Source: Azolla caroliniana (Eukaryota; Polypodiophyta). Taken from it: a stretch of DNA of 64,000 bases. A program made the position numbers and the translations under genes. Every line of letters starts with the position of its first letter. Position 1 is the stretch's first letter. The notes beneath the pieces were generated by a model that did not search any database, was not told the origin of the DNA, and was given only the letters and a program-made list of their open reading frames with translations. Of the stretch, positions 11,060 through 20,912 are shown one piece after another. The stretch lies in NCBI GenBank assembly GCA_043228905.1, contig JBHGNT010000011.1, positions 6,510,001-6,574,000 on the forward strand, in the 5' to 3' direction.

Positions 11060-12293
11060 AATCTGGCTAAGTGTCCCAAAAATCAAAAAGTCTTTTGAAT
11101 CTTGCAACATCCTTCTGCTCACAATTCTCTCGTGTCCATTGACCCTTGAAATGTTGTCGCCACTTCGGGAAGAATCTTTCTACACACTTCCACACATCTA
11201 TACAAATCAAAGTATTGCACAGCCCACTCCATAAATTGATTGTGTCCCTCCTTGGTGTCATATATCACACACTCATCAGGACTCTATCAAGCTCCAAGAT
11301 CAAGGCTCTTCTTTCGACTTCTAATGGTTTAGGTTTCCATTCCTGTAACTGAGCCTCTATTACACCAATTACTGGTAGCACACGATCAATTTCAATCAAC
11401 TCAGATTCTCTCAACACAATTGGTGTCCTTTTCCTCTTCAAACCCCTGGTCGATTGTGTTGGGCCTAGCTTCACATTCTAGTGCTCTTGTGTTGTCGACT
11501 TAGTCATTGGCTCGGTGCATGTAGATACTGATCTGGTCGATATCAGTCCACGGGTATCATATGTTGCATCTACCTGCAAAATCAGATCATCTGTGCAACA
11601 TGCTTGATCAACTTACGTGATTAGATCATTTATGTTAGTTGCTACATCTACTTTCAAGATGTGGCCCTCTAAACACACAACAACATCAATAGTTTCCACA
11701 CTGCCATCGGCCTTAGGAGCAATAGATTCAAACCCTTTAAACTCTGCAACATCAGAAAACACCAACATATTCACACTCACAAAGTAACTGGTCTTGTCCC
11801 CGATCGTGGCCCCTTCTTTAGCCTTTTCCTAGCCGGTTGCCCATTTAGCCTTGCTTCTTTGACCCATTGCGCAAGTGTGTCCTCCTCCGACAACCTTTCC
11901 ATCACCTCAGTAGTGGCTTGCACGTCAGTCGCTTCTTGCACTAGCTTTTCCAGTACATTGGGATCTGCTTAGACATTATTAGTAGTTGGGCTCAATGGGG
12001 TGGAATCAAGGTTTTGGGATTCAAAGAAATGTTGCATCAAGTGTTCAAAAACACTATTGTTGTGAACCTCAAATTTACATGTTGTCTCCAATATTTCATG
12101 GCTTTTCACATCGTTGCCTAATTCATTACCATCTTCCAAAAGAATAGGTTGGAGTTTATCTGAAGGAGATGTGATAGTAGGACTCTTACTTTCAGCCACA
12201 TTGGCAACTATCTCCTCATCGGTTGTAGCGTCATCAGCACCAAACACCTCATGCGCCCTTGTTAATTCACAAGATTCTACAACAACATGGTCA
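11060..12293 (-). pseudogene. 3' half of the minus-strand transposon gene, unrecognised
   Basis: On the minus strand a nearly continuous frame starts at 12293, right after an AG ending the repeat array. It reads through VFGADDATTDEEIV, EEDTLAQWVKEARLNGQ, VNMLVFSDVAEFKGFESI, DVVVCLEGHILKVDVATNIN, PIVLRESELIEIDRVLPV and FMEWAVQYFDLYRCVEVC. It is broken by stops (near 11970, 11615 and 11478) and at least two frameshifts (near 11810 and 11280). I do not recognise the family. The preserved amino-acid-like composition over 1.2 kb argues for a former gene. Its 5' part is probably the coding stretch at 13788-15126. Confidence 0.5.
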
Positions 12294-13790
12294 CTAATTA
12301 GCTACATCTTAGCTAACTAGCTATTCTTCTATACTATGACAGTAGCTAATTAGCTACCACTAAGCTAATTAGCTACTTCACTTAAGTATAGTACTAGCTA
12401 ATTAGCTACTCAACTAAAGTATAGTACTAGCTAATTAGCCACTATAACTAAAGTATGGTAGTAGCTAATTAGCTACCACTTATCTAATTAGCTACTTACT
12501 AAACTATGGTAGTAGCTAATTAGCTACCACTTAGCTAATTAGCGACTCAGCTAAAGTATGATAGTCGCTAATTAGCTATTGTACTAAAGTATGGTACCAG
12601 CTAATTAGCCACTATAACTAAAGTATAGTTGTAGCTAATTAGCTCCCACTTAGCTAATTAGCGACTATACTAAACTATGGTAGTACCTAATTAGCTAAGT
12701 GGTAGCTAATTAGCTACTCAGCTAACGTATGGTAGTAGGTAATTAGCTATTGTAATAAACTATGGTAGCAACTAATTAGCTAAGTGGTAGCTAATTAGCT
12801 ACTGGGCTAACATATGGTAGTTCTAGTTAGCTATCACTTAGCTAAATAACTACTGTACTAAACTATGGTAGTAGCGAATTAGCTACCACTTACATAATTA
12901 GCTACTCAGCTAAAGTATGGTAGTAGCTAATTACCTAAGTGGTAGCTAATTAGCTATTGTACTAAACTATGCTAGTAGCTAATTATCTACCACTAAGCTA
13001 ATTATCTATTGTATTAAAATATGGTAGTAGCTAATTAGCTACTGTATTAAACTATGGTAGTAGCTAATTAGCTAAGTGGTCGCTAATTACCTACTCAACT
13101 AACGTATGGTAGTAGCTAATTAGCTACCACTTAGCTAATTAGCTACTGTACTAAACTATGGTAATAGCTAATTAGCTTCCACTTAGCTAATTAGCTACTC
13201 AGCTGAAGTATGATAGTAGCTAATTAGCTACTACTTAGCTAATTAGCTATTGTACTAAACTATGATAGTAGCTAATTAGCTACCACTTAGCTAATTAGCT
13301 ACTCAGCTGAAGTATGGTAGTAGCTAATTAGCTACCACCTAGCTAATTAGCTACTGTACTAAACTATGGTAGTAGGTAATTAGCTACTGAGTTAAAGTAT
13401 TGTAGTAGCTAATTAGCTACCATTGAGCTAATTAGTTACTCAACTAAACTATGGTAGTAGATAATTAGCTACTGTATTCAACTATGGCAATAGCTAATTA
13501 GCTACCACTTAGCTACATAGTTACTCAACTAAACTATGGTAATAGCTAATTAGCTACCACTTAGCTAATTAGCTACCACTTAGCTAATTAGCTACTGTAC
13601 TAAACTATGGTAGTAGCTAATTGGCTACCATTTAGCTAATTAGTTACTCAGCTAAAGTATGCTAGTAGCTAATTAGCTACCACTTAGCTAATTAACTACA
13701 TGTTAGGTAATTAGCCACTACACTACAACCATAATAGCTAAACAGTTTCCACACTTTATACAGCTTACCTAATTAGCAAAGATGGAATTA
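12294..13790. repeat. Array of palindromic TAGCTAATTAGCTA units (right)
   Basis: Same repeat family and spacer vocabulary as the left array (ACTAAACTATGGTAG, CCACTTAGCTAATTAG), same orientation on the plus strand. It separates two coding stretches of the minus-strand gene: the array's own TAATTAG supplies the AG just before the coding resumes at 12293. That suggests the array also lies within an intron here. Confidence 0.9.
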
Positions 13791-14190
13791 ATTAGCTACA
13801 CTATGGTCACAAGCAGCAATTTTACTTGTGTGTTTTCTCCAGTCATCTAGGAGAGCTGTACTACAATCCCCCAAACAGAATGCAGCAATGTGACAGGCAT
13901 ATTGAAAACAAACGAGATGGTATGTGTGATGGCATAGTTGTAGGTGAACCAATAGAGTAGCAGATTTTTCCTCTACACGTATTCCACAAGCGATGCAACA
14001 TGCTTGAACAGTTAATATATCGTTTCCTGGTTCTCCTTCATTTGGTAAGGGAGCAAGAATGTTCAGGTCCAATTCTTGTCTACTCCTTACCATCCCCTCC
14101 GCAAAATGTAGCTGCTTCTTAAGGTAGCTAGCTACTTGTTCTTAACGGGAGTATTGTTCCTTCAACGCAGCCGAGAAATTTACCGATTAA
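13788..14190 (-). pseudogene. Cys/His-rich exon of the minus-strand transposon gene
   Basis: Minus-strand frame from about 14190 to a TAA at 13788: FSAALKEQYSR, a TAA near 14145, then an open part with LDLNILAPLPNEGEPGND. A Cys/His cluster follows: CCIACGIRVEE, CHHTYHLVCFQYACH and CLGDC. Spacing CxxC...HxxYHxxC...C resembles zinc-binding RING/PHD-like modules, but it does not match one I can name. It lies directly upstream (minus strand) of the repeat array. Confidence 0.45.
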
Positions 14191-14248
14191 TTATTCCTTA
14201 ATGAGGAAGATACAACAACAAGAAACAAGAATTATTAACTTACTTGTA

Positions 14249-15126
14249 GCTTTTCCAAATTGTAATCAGCGACAGTATTTACACCTAGAAGGTCTAGGTT
14301 CATTGAAAGAACCTGGATCTCTGTCTGCAGTTGAATTTTCCGTTGGGGATCTAGCGACCCCTCAATTTCAAGTTCATGTTGAGCAACCTGTTCCAGATAA
14401 TGCCTCAGTAGCACATTTTCATGTACAAGTTATTTATAACATATTACGTACTAGCAAAACAATAGGTACCTAAATCTTATTTCTAATTGTTGTAAGTGCC
14501 AAAGTGACTTTGCTCTCCATCGCAGCAACCAATGTTGCTTTCTCTAAATCAGTCTTAAAAAACTCCAATGTCTCACAGGCTTCATGGACATTTTTTAGCA
14601 TATAGCTAATCAATGTCTCACCTGTATCATCGACATTGGCTTTCATTGTGTGTCAGTGTGGCGTATACTTGCGGGTTTGTTGGGAGTCGGCAATTGCATC
14701 ATCAACTGCCATGCTCCAAAATCTTGCCATTTTCTGTTGCAATCTCCCCATCATCCAACATCTTTCTACCAATGCCTCACCATAAATTGCCCAAGCTACC
14801 CTGTACATTTCAAGGTCACAAGATTCCTTCGTTGTTTTGCAATACTCGTATGCAAAAGCTGTAGCAAATGAAACAGACAACTCATTGTTGACCGAGATCT
14901 CTTGATGTACTTTCTAGTGCAGTCTCATGCAGTCATCGTATAGGTCCGGTCGTACATGCTTGAGCTTGACCTTGCCTTTCACTCTAGACACTTTATATAT
15001 TGACATCCAGTTTATATCACTAATCAATCTATCTGTTAGAACAACAAGGTCAATACCCTCAAACGACAGACCATATATGTTGTGAAAGTCCTCCGTTGTC
15101 CCACAAAATTTTGCGAAGTTCAACAC
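14249..15126 (-). pseudogene. 5' coding region of the minus-strand transposon gene, helical, unrecognised
   Basis: From 15126 down the minus strand reads FAKFCGTTEDFHNIYGLSF, DRLISDINWMSIYKVSRVKG, TAG near 14914, then AWAIYGEALVERCWMMGRL and MARFWSMAVDDAIADS. After another stop come HEACETLEFFKTDLEKATLV and a stop near 14471. A separate exon-like block (about 14440-14249) encodes a coiled-coil-like stretch (YLEQVAQHELEIEG, QLQTEIQVLSMNLDLL) ending at a good donor CAA|GTAAGT. The family is not recognised; the product is Leu/Glu/Lys-rich. Two in-frame stops show decay. Confidence 0.45.
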
Positions 15127-16018
15127 TCTAGGATAGGGAGGAACGAGTCACCTAAAATAGAAAATCAGTAATCAGAATTGGTGCAAAAACAAAAATTTTA
15201 ATGTGAATTTGGTGCAAAATTACAACACTTTGAGACAATAATCTGAAATTTGTAATATGTCCTTTTCAACATGTATCAGAAATCAACCACTTAAAAAATC
15301 AGAAACCCTAATCAGAATTTGTCATGAGAATTGGTGCAAAATTACAACACATTGCGACAGTAATCAAAAATTTGTAATCAGAAATTTGTAATTAGAAATT
15401 TGTAACCAGAAACTTGTAATCTGAAATTTGTAATCAGAAACCCTAAACCACTTAAGGGAAACACAAACCCTAATCATCACTAAAGGCATAAATCAACCGT
15501 ACTACGAAATTCTATCAATCAGAAACACACATGCTGCTACACCCCGATCTTCGAGACATCCTTGTTTGGGACTCCAACGACTTCGCCCTATTCGATTTTT
15601 GGGAAAGATGAACATGTACCAAAGTTACAGACAGTTAACAGAAAGGGAAAAAAAAAGTTATTTTAATATGTAACTGATACATACCTGGACGAGAATCGAC
15701 TTGCTCGTGTGTTGTAGCTCTGAAGGTGCAATGTCGATCTCAGAGTTTTTGTGTTGTTGCGGTAGCTTCGTCTACATTCATGCTAAGAGTACTCCATCTG
15801 TTTGGAGTTTGAACTCGAACTCAGGATTATCAAGAATATGATGACATTCAAGTCGACCTTAGATGATGGCAGTATTCCCCATATTCCACTACGTCAGAAA
15901 CCAAAGTTCAAATATTTGAGTATTCTCATAAATTAAATGACATGTATTTAAATGACACGTATTTAACTAATAAAACATAAAATTTCGTAAACCATCCTTA
16001 TGATTTTCACACAAAAAA
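15127..16018. other. Right noncoding flank of the candidate transposon
   Basis: AT-rich, no reading frame I trust. Contains many scattered copies of AATCAGAAATTTG-like words and the 14-bp tandem repeat annotated separately. It may hold the promoter of the minus-strand gene, but no element can be pinned down. Confidence 0.4.
15368..15440. repeat. 14-bp tandem repeat, about five units
   Basis: Unit AAATTTGTAATCAG repeated with substitutions (AATTAG, AACCAG, AATCTG variants). Related words continue irregularly from about 15150. Confidence 0.8.
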
Positions 16019-16077
16019 CTAGCTAAACAAATAGCTAATTAGTTGTGGCCATTTTAGTAGCTAATTAGCTATAATAG
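16019..16077. repeat. Short terminal tail of the TAGCTAATTAG repeat
   Basis: Three imperfect units (AACTAGCTAAACAAATAGC, TAGCTAATTAGTTG, GTAGCTAATTAGCTATAA) end at the junction with the copia fragment. They mark the likely right edge of the candidate transposon. Confidence 0.7.
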
Positions 16078-16396
16078 TGTTTCCACTCACATGCTTTTAC
16101 CCAGTGCACTTCTATGTGCTTCGTTTGTGCATAGAACACGGGGTTCTTGACAAGTTGAATGCTTCTCATGTTGTCACAGTAGATCAGGATCGGGGTCGGT
16201 ACCTCGATCCGTAGGTCTTGTAGCAGTCGCCGAAGCCAGATGGCTTCACAGGTGGCAATAGTAGTGCGCCGGTATTTAGCCTCAATGCTTGACAGAGCCA
16301 CTGTTGGCTACTTTTTGTTTCTCCACGCAACAGCCGCACTACCCAAGAGGTGGATCGGCGATCTGATGCATCACTAGCCTAGTCGGCATCTGTATG
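16078..16396 (-). pseudogene. Ty1/copia RNase H fragment
   Basis: The minus strand encodes DADWASDASDRRSTS, then after a frameshift VALSSIEAKYRRTTIATCEA, IYCDNMRSIQLVKNPVFYA and QTKHIEVHW, all typical of copia RNase H. It is cut on the left by the candidate transposon and on the right by a gypsy integrase tail at about 16397. The copia part at 30.97-33.77 kb has a homologous but overlapping segment, so the two are probably separate copies. Confidence 0.85.
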
Positions 16397-16648
16397 CGAG
16401 TTTTTGACAACGGAACTTACCGACTATGCAAGTTGGATGGAACGATGCTACGAGTGCCTATAGCCGGGAAACGGGTGAAGATTTTCAAGAAGCGGACTGA
16501 AGAAGTACCCTATGTGATCCTAGACAAGACCGATAAGAAGGAGCAATCGGACGAAGATCACGGTAATGCGGAAAGCGAGGAAAGTGGATTACAACTCATA
16601 GTCGACTTAAGGGGAGAATTGGAGGAAGCTTCGGATGAAGGTGAATAG
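16397..16648 (+). pseudogene. Gypsy family A integrase C-terminal tail (extra copy)
   Basis: Encodes VFDNGTYRLC, MLRVPIAGKRVKIFKKR and ELEEASDEGE, almost identical to the C-terminus of the larger copy ending at 23544. It starts mid-gene next to copia DNA and leads through a polypurine tract (about 16693-16704) into an LTR at 16705. Together with that LTR it forms a 1.2-kb direct repeat of 23,290-24,495. Confidence 0.9.
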
Positions 16649-16704
16649 CAAGCATCGGGGACTTCGGCACATACCAGAGGATGTGCAGGTTCGGAGGGGG
16701 CGAC

Positions 16705-17580
16705 TGTCGTATTGTAATTTGCACACTACGCGAAAAATTACATTTTTGGTTTCTCCAGATAGGATATGGAGTACCCAGTGAGAACCGGAAGAAAGAACCG
16801 GTGAGGACCGAAACCGGTAAGGAGATCGTGAAGAGCCGGATGAAGAAGGCCGGTGAGAGTCGGTGAGAAACGGACGAAGAGGACCGGTAAGGAGGATCCG
16901 GTAAGAACCGGATAAAGAGAACCGGTGAGAACCGGATGAAGTAGAACCGGCAAGAGCCGGATGAAGAAGGCCGGTGAGAGTCTCTCACCAGAAGAAGAGA
17001 CATATTTGTAAATAGAAGAAAGTATAAAATTATATATTACATGCATAGGGAAGATTCGAACCTTGCACCTCCATGTTAATAATGTTAAGCCTTATCATTA
17101 TACTAGCGTATTATGAATTTTTAAGTTATACTAAACTTTATCCCATGTAAAATTTCTAGACATGCATGGTACAAAAAGTTATTCATGCATAGACACTCGA
17201 GTTAAAAGAAAAGATGAGATAGGAAGCTAATCATGCACATGTAGTGTGCATGAAAACTAAAGATAGGAAAAGCATGATGCTTGCATGTGATAAACTTAGA
17301 CTCTTCCAACACTATATAAGGAAGAGAGGAAGATGTATAGAGGTTGTTGATTATTTTACAAGGATTTTTATCAATCTAATATATTCGTGGGATTCACGAT
17401 TTTTTTCCTTCTATTTCTCTCTTACATTCTAAGTATCAATTAATACACTATACTCGTGGGATTCACGAGGTTCATATCTTCTTTCAAATATTTCTCTTTC
17501 TTGCAATCGATTCATAAGGAGCCTTATCTCATATTCTTCTTTCTCCTAGTCCAAAACCTCAGCGGTTCCCACCCAACTCA
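16705..17580 (+). mobile_element. Gypsy family A LTR, upstream copy
   Basis: Starts TGTCGTATTG after GGAGGGGGCGAC and ends ...CCCAACTCA. It is nearly identical to 23601-24485. Parts in order: ACCGGT-rich imperfect repeats (about 16775-16990), an antisense tRNA-like module (17047-17107), a TATA box (CTATATAAG, 17312-17320) and a CT-rich leader. It is followed within 13 bases by a 5'-truncated gag, without a recognisable primer-binding site. Confidence 0.85.
17047..17107 (-). other. tRNA-like module (A box/B box), antisense in LTR
   Basis: On the minus strand: A-box-like TAGTATAATGATAAGG (plus 17090-17105), then B-box-like AAGGTTCGAATCTT (plus 17051-17064), about 40 bases apart as in tRNA genes. 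A full cloverleaf is not convincing. Confidence 0.55.
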
Positions 17581-17590
17581 CGCAACGATC

Positions 17591-18903
17591 CGGTGGAGCA
17601 GTTGCTGAAAGATATGGAGAATCTGAAAATCACGATGGTGAAGAAGTCAGGAGACCGTCCCACAAACTCCAAGTATATGGACCGTCGATGTATATGGTGT
17701 GATGGCACCGAACACGATCGGAGGGATTGCGACAAGCACAAGGAGGCGTTACGACGAGATCTTATCTACTACGAGGGAAATCGGATTCATTCGATGGACT
17801 TTCGGAAGCCACTCCGACCGAACTTCCAGAACGGCGGCATGAAGAAGGTTCTAGAGGAGGAAATAGCGGAAAAAGGTAATTATGCGACAACCGCGGGAAT
17901 AAGTGTGGGTGAGTCGTCGGGAGCAAAGGCGTCTTTTTGGCCGGATATGCTAGAAAACCCCGAGAAAACCGACTCCAATGAGATCCGAAGCACCGCGGAA
18001 GGCATCCGTAAAGCTACAGGATGGGAGTGCCCCGTGGATAAGAATAGCGTGTTGGCTTTATGCCAATTGCATGAAGTGTATGTAAATGAGAAGCGACGGC
18101 GCACGGATGAGGTGGCCGGTCCATCGAAGACACCGGAAAGCCGGAACTCTGGAGGTAAGGGAAAAGAAAAGATGATTCCGGCATTCAAGCTCGCATCGGA
18201 CATCAAACAACAAACAGACTTGAAAAAGGTGTTCAAGGAGAGAATCCTCGATAGCCGGGTAGATTTTTCGCTTCGAGAATTACTCGGAATAGCGAAGAAG
18301 GAGTTCCACGATCTTCTTGTGGATCTCGTGAAGAGAAAAAGGCAAAGTACGGAGGAGAACGCTCCAAGGGTGAATGCAAATACCGTTCTAATGAATGACA
18401 CCGAATTGGAGGACGAAATACCGAATTCTCACTACACAAAGCCACATTGAGCACGCGCGACTACGGAGACTCCGGTCCGAATCGGTAACATCAAAGAACC
18501 CGTGCTAGCATTGATTGGTCACGGATCGGAGATCAACTTGATGTCCAAGGAATTCTACCGGAAGGGTAAGTGGCCTATTAACACGAATCATGGGTGGAAG
18601 ATCCGGGCAGCCACTAAAGCAATGGAAGAGCTATTTGTGGCTTGTCTGGATGTGATGGTGAAGATCGGGGATGTGGAGATAGACCAAAATTTCTTCGTGC
18701 AAGATGAGGTCTCACACTTCGTGACCCTCGGGCAACCCTTTATCACGACATCACGGATGGAGACGAAGGTGCTCGATAGCGGTGCGGCTTTTGCGCGAAT
18801 TCAGAGCCAAAACAGAGGGAAATCCGTCCAATTCCTAACGGTGCAGGCAAATCATGAAAGGAACAAGAGGGAGCTCTTGTCCCAAACAAAGATGGATTTT
18901 TAG
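17591..18903 (+). pseudogene. Gypsy family A gag (truncated) and protease
   Basis: Gag starts abruptly just after the LTR, lacking its N-terminal capsid part. A CCHC knuckle (CIWCDGTEHDRRDC, 17689-17730) and a GGMKK segment follow. The frame is open to TGA at 18448. The protease frame follows: LIGHGSEINLMS, where the catalytic Asp of the family motif LIDHGSE is Gly in this copy, then VSHFVTLGQPFI. TAG ends it at 18901. The family shows Asp-His-Gly instead of the usual Asp-Ser/Thr-Gly of retropepsins. The Asp-to-Gly change predicts an inactive protease here. Confidence 0.8.
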
Positions 18904-19793
18904 ATCGGACTGTTGCGGAGTGGGGAAGTCATAGTCCGAGAAGCCCTGATACCCCACACAGGAAGAAGGCTCTCGGAGCAAAACAAGTACGAATCGGTCC
19001 GGATGGGGCATCCACGTACACGGCAGTAACCGGAGGAATGAAGAAAGAATACCGAAAAGTGGAGGATAAGTTACGGTCGGCATCAATAATAGAAGAAGAC
19101 GAAGAAATCGTGGGAATAGTCGAAGAAGTGTTCTATCGAAGCACATTACAATGGCTTGAAGAGCTCGCGGAAGATACAAGCCAGGGAAACCGGGTAATTC
19201 CGGTGGACTCAGTCGAGATGTACGAGATCATTGCGAAAATGGGGCCTGATGCATTCCGCAAAGAAGAAGTAATGGTAAGTACGAAATACAAGACCGTGGA
19301 GAAGAAAGTGAAACCGGCCGCAAGACCGCTACCCACCTATAGCGACCAAATGAGGAAAGAAGTCTCGGGAGATCCAACACTTCGAAAGTCCGTGGATATC
19401 GGACATGCCTTCTCGGATGAGACCCGGAAGAAACTTCGGATCGGTGGAGGTGGTTTCCTCTCACAAAAAGAAGAAGAACGGTTTCGTGAGATGCTGGAAC
19501 AACATGGAGAAGCATTTGCATTCAAATCAAAGGAGATAGGGTGCGTTGATCCGAAGATAGTGGAGCCGATGGTGATCTTCACGATTGACCATGTGCCATG
19601 GAGCCTAAAGCCAATTCCGGTGCCGCGGGCATATATTCCAAAAGTCATCGACTTACTCAAGGAGAAGGTGGCGATGGGGATTCTAGACCCACCAAACGCT
19701 CCGTACTTAAATCGATGGTTTACGGTTCTGAAGAAGAATGGGTCACTCCGATTTATCCAAGAGTTGCAATCGGTGAACAAGGTCACGATCCGG
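18904..19793 (+). pseudogene. Gypsy family A linker and reverse transcriptase N-terminus
   Basis: Open mainly from 19038: an acidic linker (EEDEEIVGIVEEVFYRSTLQ), then RT N-terminal motifs PVPRAYIPKVIDLL, VAMGILDPPNAPY, KKNGSLRFIQELQSVNKVTI. The gene is interrupted at 19793 by a solo LTR and resumes at 20913. The usual FIxDL has changed to FIQEL (minus-strand copy has FIQDL). Confidence 0.85.
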
Positions 19794-20912
19794 TGTCGTG
19801 AAGATTTTCGGCAATAGTGTGAAAATCCCATAAAACGTACGAAATCGAGTATGAATCACGTAGTACAATAATTGTGAAGATAACATTTTAAATAGATTTA
19901 ATATCTAAGTACAAAATGATGGAGGTTTCGAATGCACTTTATTACACGAGAAACGGACAACTAAATGTCAAGATATGAGGGTATAAAGTTTGTAAAAGGA
20001 AAGGAGAAATTTGTGAGATATCCCACATAGGCACGACAAATACAGCTCTCATCATATATAAGGTGGAGCAAAAGATATAATCTTTGTGTCTATGTGTGGA
20101 GCATAGAGAGTTCAAGGTAACTTGAACTAAGAGTGGAGGTGGGCTAGCTACTCGTAAAGGGTTTTGGCCAACCAAAACCGGACCGGCGATGGAGCCGGTG
20201 ATCCGACGGCATCCGGCACCGGTATCTGGCGACGGTGATCCGACGGCATCCGGCGAGGCACTGGTAACCGACGGCATCCGGCGGCGGCACCGGTATCCGA
20301 CGACAGCATCCGACGACGGCATCCGGCGAACCGGCGTCCGACAACTAGATAAATAAATATATAAATATATATACATATTTACATATACAAGGAGGGCAAG
20401 TAAGGATTCAAACCTTGCACCTCCAAGTTAGGAGTCAATTAGCTTACCATTAAGCCATGCTATTTAGTTGAAATTATATTTCTATCATTGTACTTTTACA
20501 TGTAAATTCTCATACATGAGAACTAAAATGAGTGACATGGTTATCATGCACCACATGTAATACATAAGCGCCAAATGGCAAACATGCAATTTATGCATGT
20601 CTTGTACCCTCACATGCATCATATGCATGAGAGCATCTATAAAAGAGGGAAGGGGGAGGAGAAAAAACACGGTTTTTTTTATGAAAATTAAGAGGAAGAA
20701 ATTCGTTATCAAATTGATCGTGTAACTTGTTTCTTAAATCTAAAGTTAAAAGTTCAATCAATCTCTCTCAATCGTGTAATCTCAACTTCTCTCTTTCCCA
20801 ATCTATCTTAAGTACTTTCTCGCCAAAGCTTGTATCGACTCTAAATCCTTCTAGTCCAGAACCCCGGCGGTTCCGCCTCACGATCCGCGCGTAGTGACGG
20901 ATCTTCACGACA
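19794..20912 (+). mobile_element. Solo LTR inserted in the gypsy RT gene, TSD CCGG
   Basis: Comparison with the uninterrupted minus-strand copy (27.6-28.1 kb) places an 1119-bp insertion exactly between two CCGG copies (19790-19793 and 20913-20916). Its ends are inverted over 12 bases (TGTCGTGAAGAT / ATCTTCACGACA). It has a TATA box (CTATAAAAG near 20638), an antisense tRNA-like module (20401-20457) and CCGG-rich imperfect repeats (20190-20340). There is no coding region. The structure is that of a solo LTR from a relative of family A. Confidence 0.85.
20401..20457 (-). other. tRNA-like module, antisense in solo LTR
   Basis: Minus strand: A-box-like TGGCTTAATGGTAAGCT (plus 20441-20457), a possible anticodon loop CTCCTAA, and B-box-like CAAGGTTTGAATCCTTA (plus 20401-20417). 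This is the most tRNA-like of the set, though the stems are imperfect. Confidence 0.6.

Larger units (their letters stand above)
6328..16077. mobile_element. Candidate large DNA transposon with two opposed genes and palindromic arrays
   Basis: This block is flanked by an LTR on the left and a minus-strand copia fragment on the right and differs in composition from both. It holds a transposase-like gene on + (6328-10416), an unrecognised gene on - (11060-15126), two arrays of a TAGCTAATTAGCTA-based repeat (6430-8460, 12294-13790) and a short tail of the same repeat at 16019-16077. Both genes carry stops or frameshifts, so the copy is dead. Terminal inverted repeats and a target-site duplication were not identified; the ends are set by the neighbouring retroelements. 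Confidence 0.45.

Noticed and set aside
16596-17046. Minus-strand frames rich in Pro/Ser/Phe (and twins at 23492-23951)
   Set aside because: They lie in CCGG-rich LTR repeats antisense to the element, repeat with the LTR, and have no domain; the repetition keeps frames open by chance.
17047-17107. Genuine tRNA gene
   Set aside because: A and B boxes are recognisable but acceptor and anticodon stems do not fold convincingly, so it is called tRNA-like only. The same holds for the other six modules.
17880-18401. Minus-strand 173-codon frame inside gypsy gag, and similar antisense frames through pol
   Set aside because: Shadow frames of the coding strand with no domain of their own.
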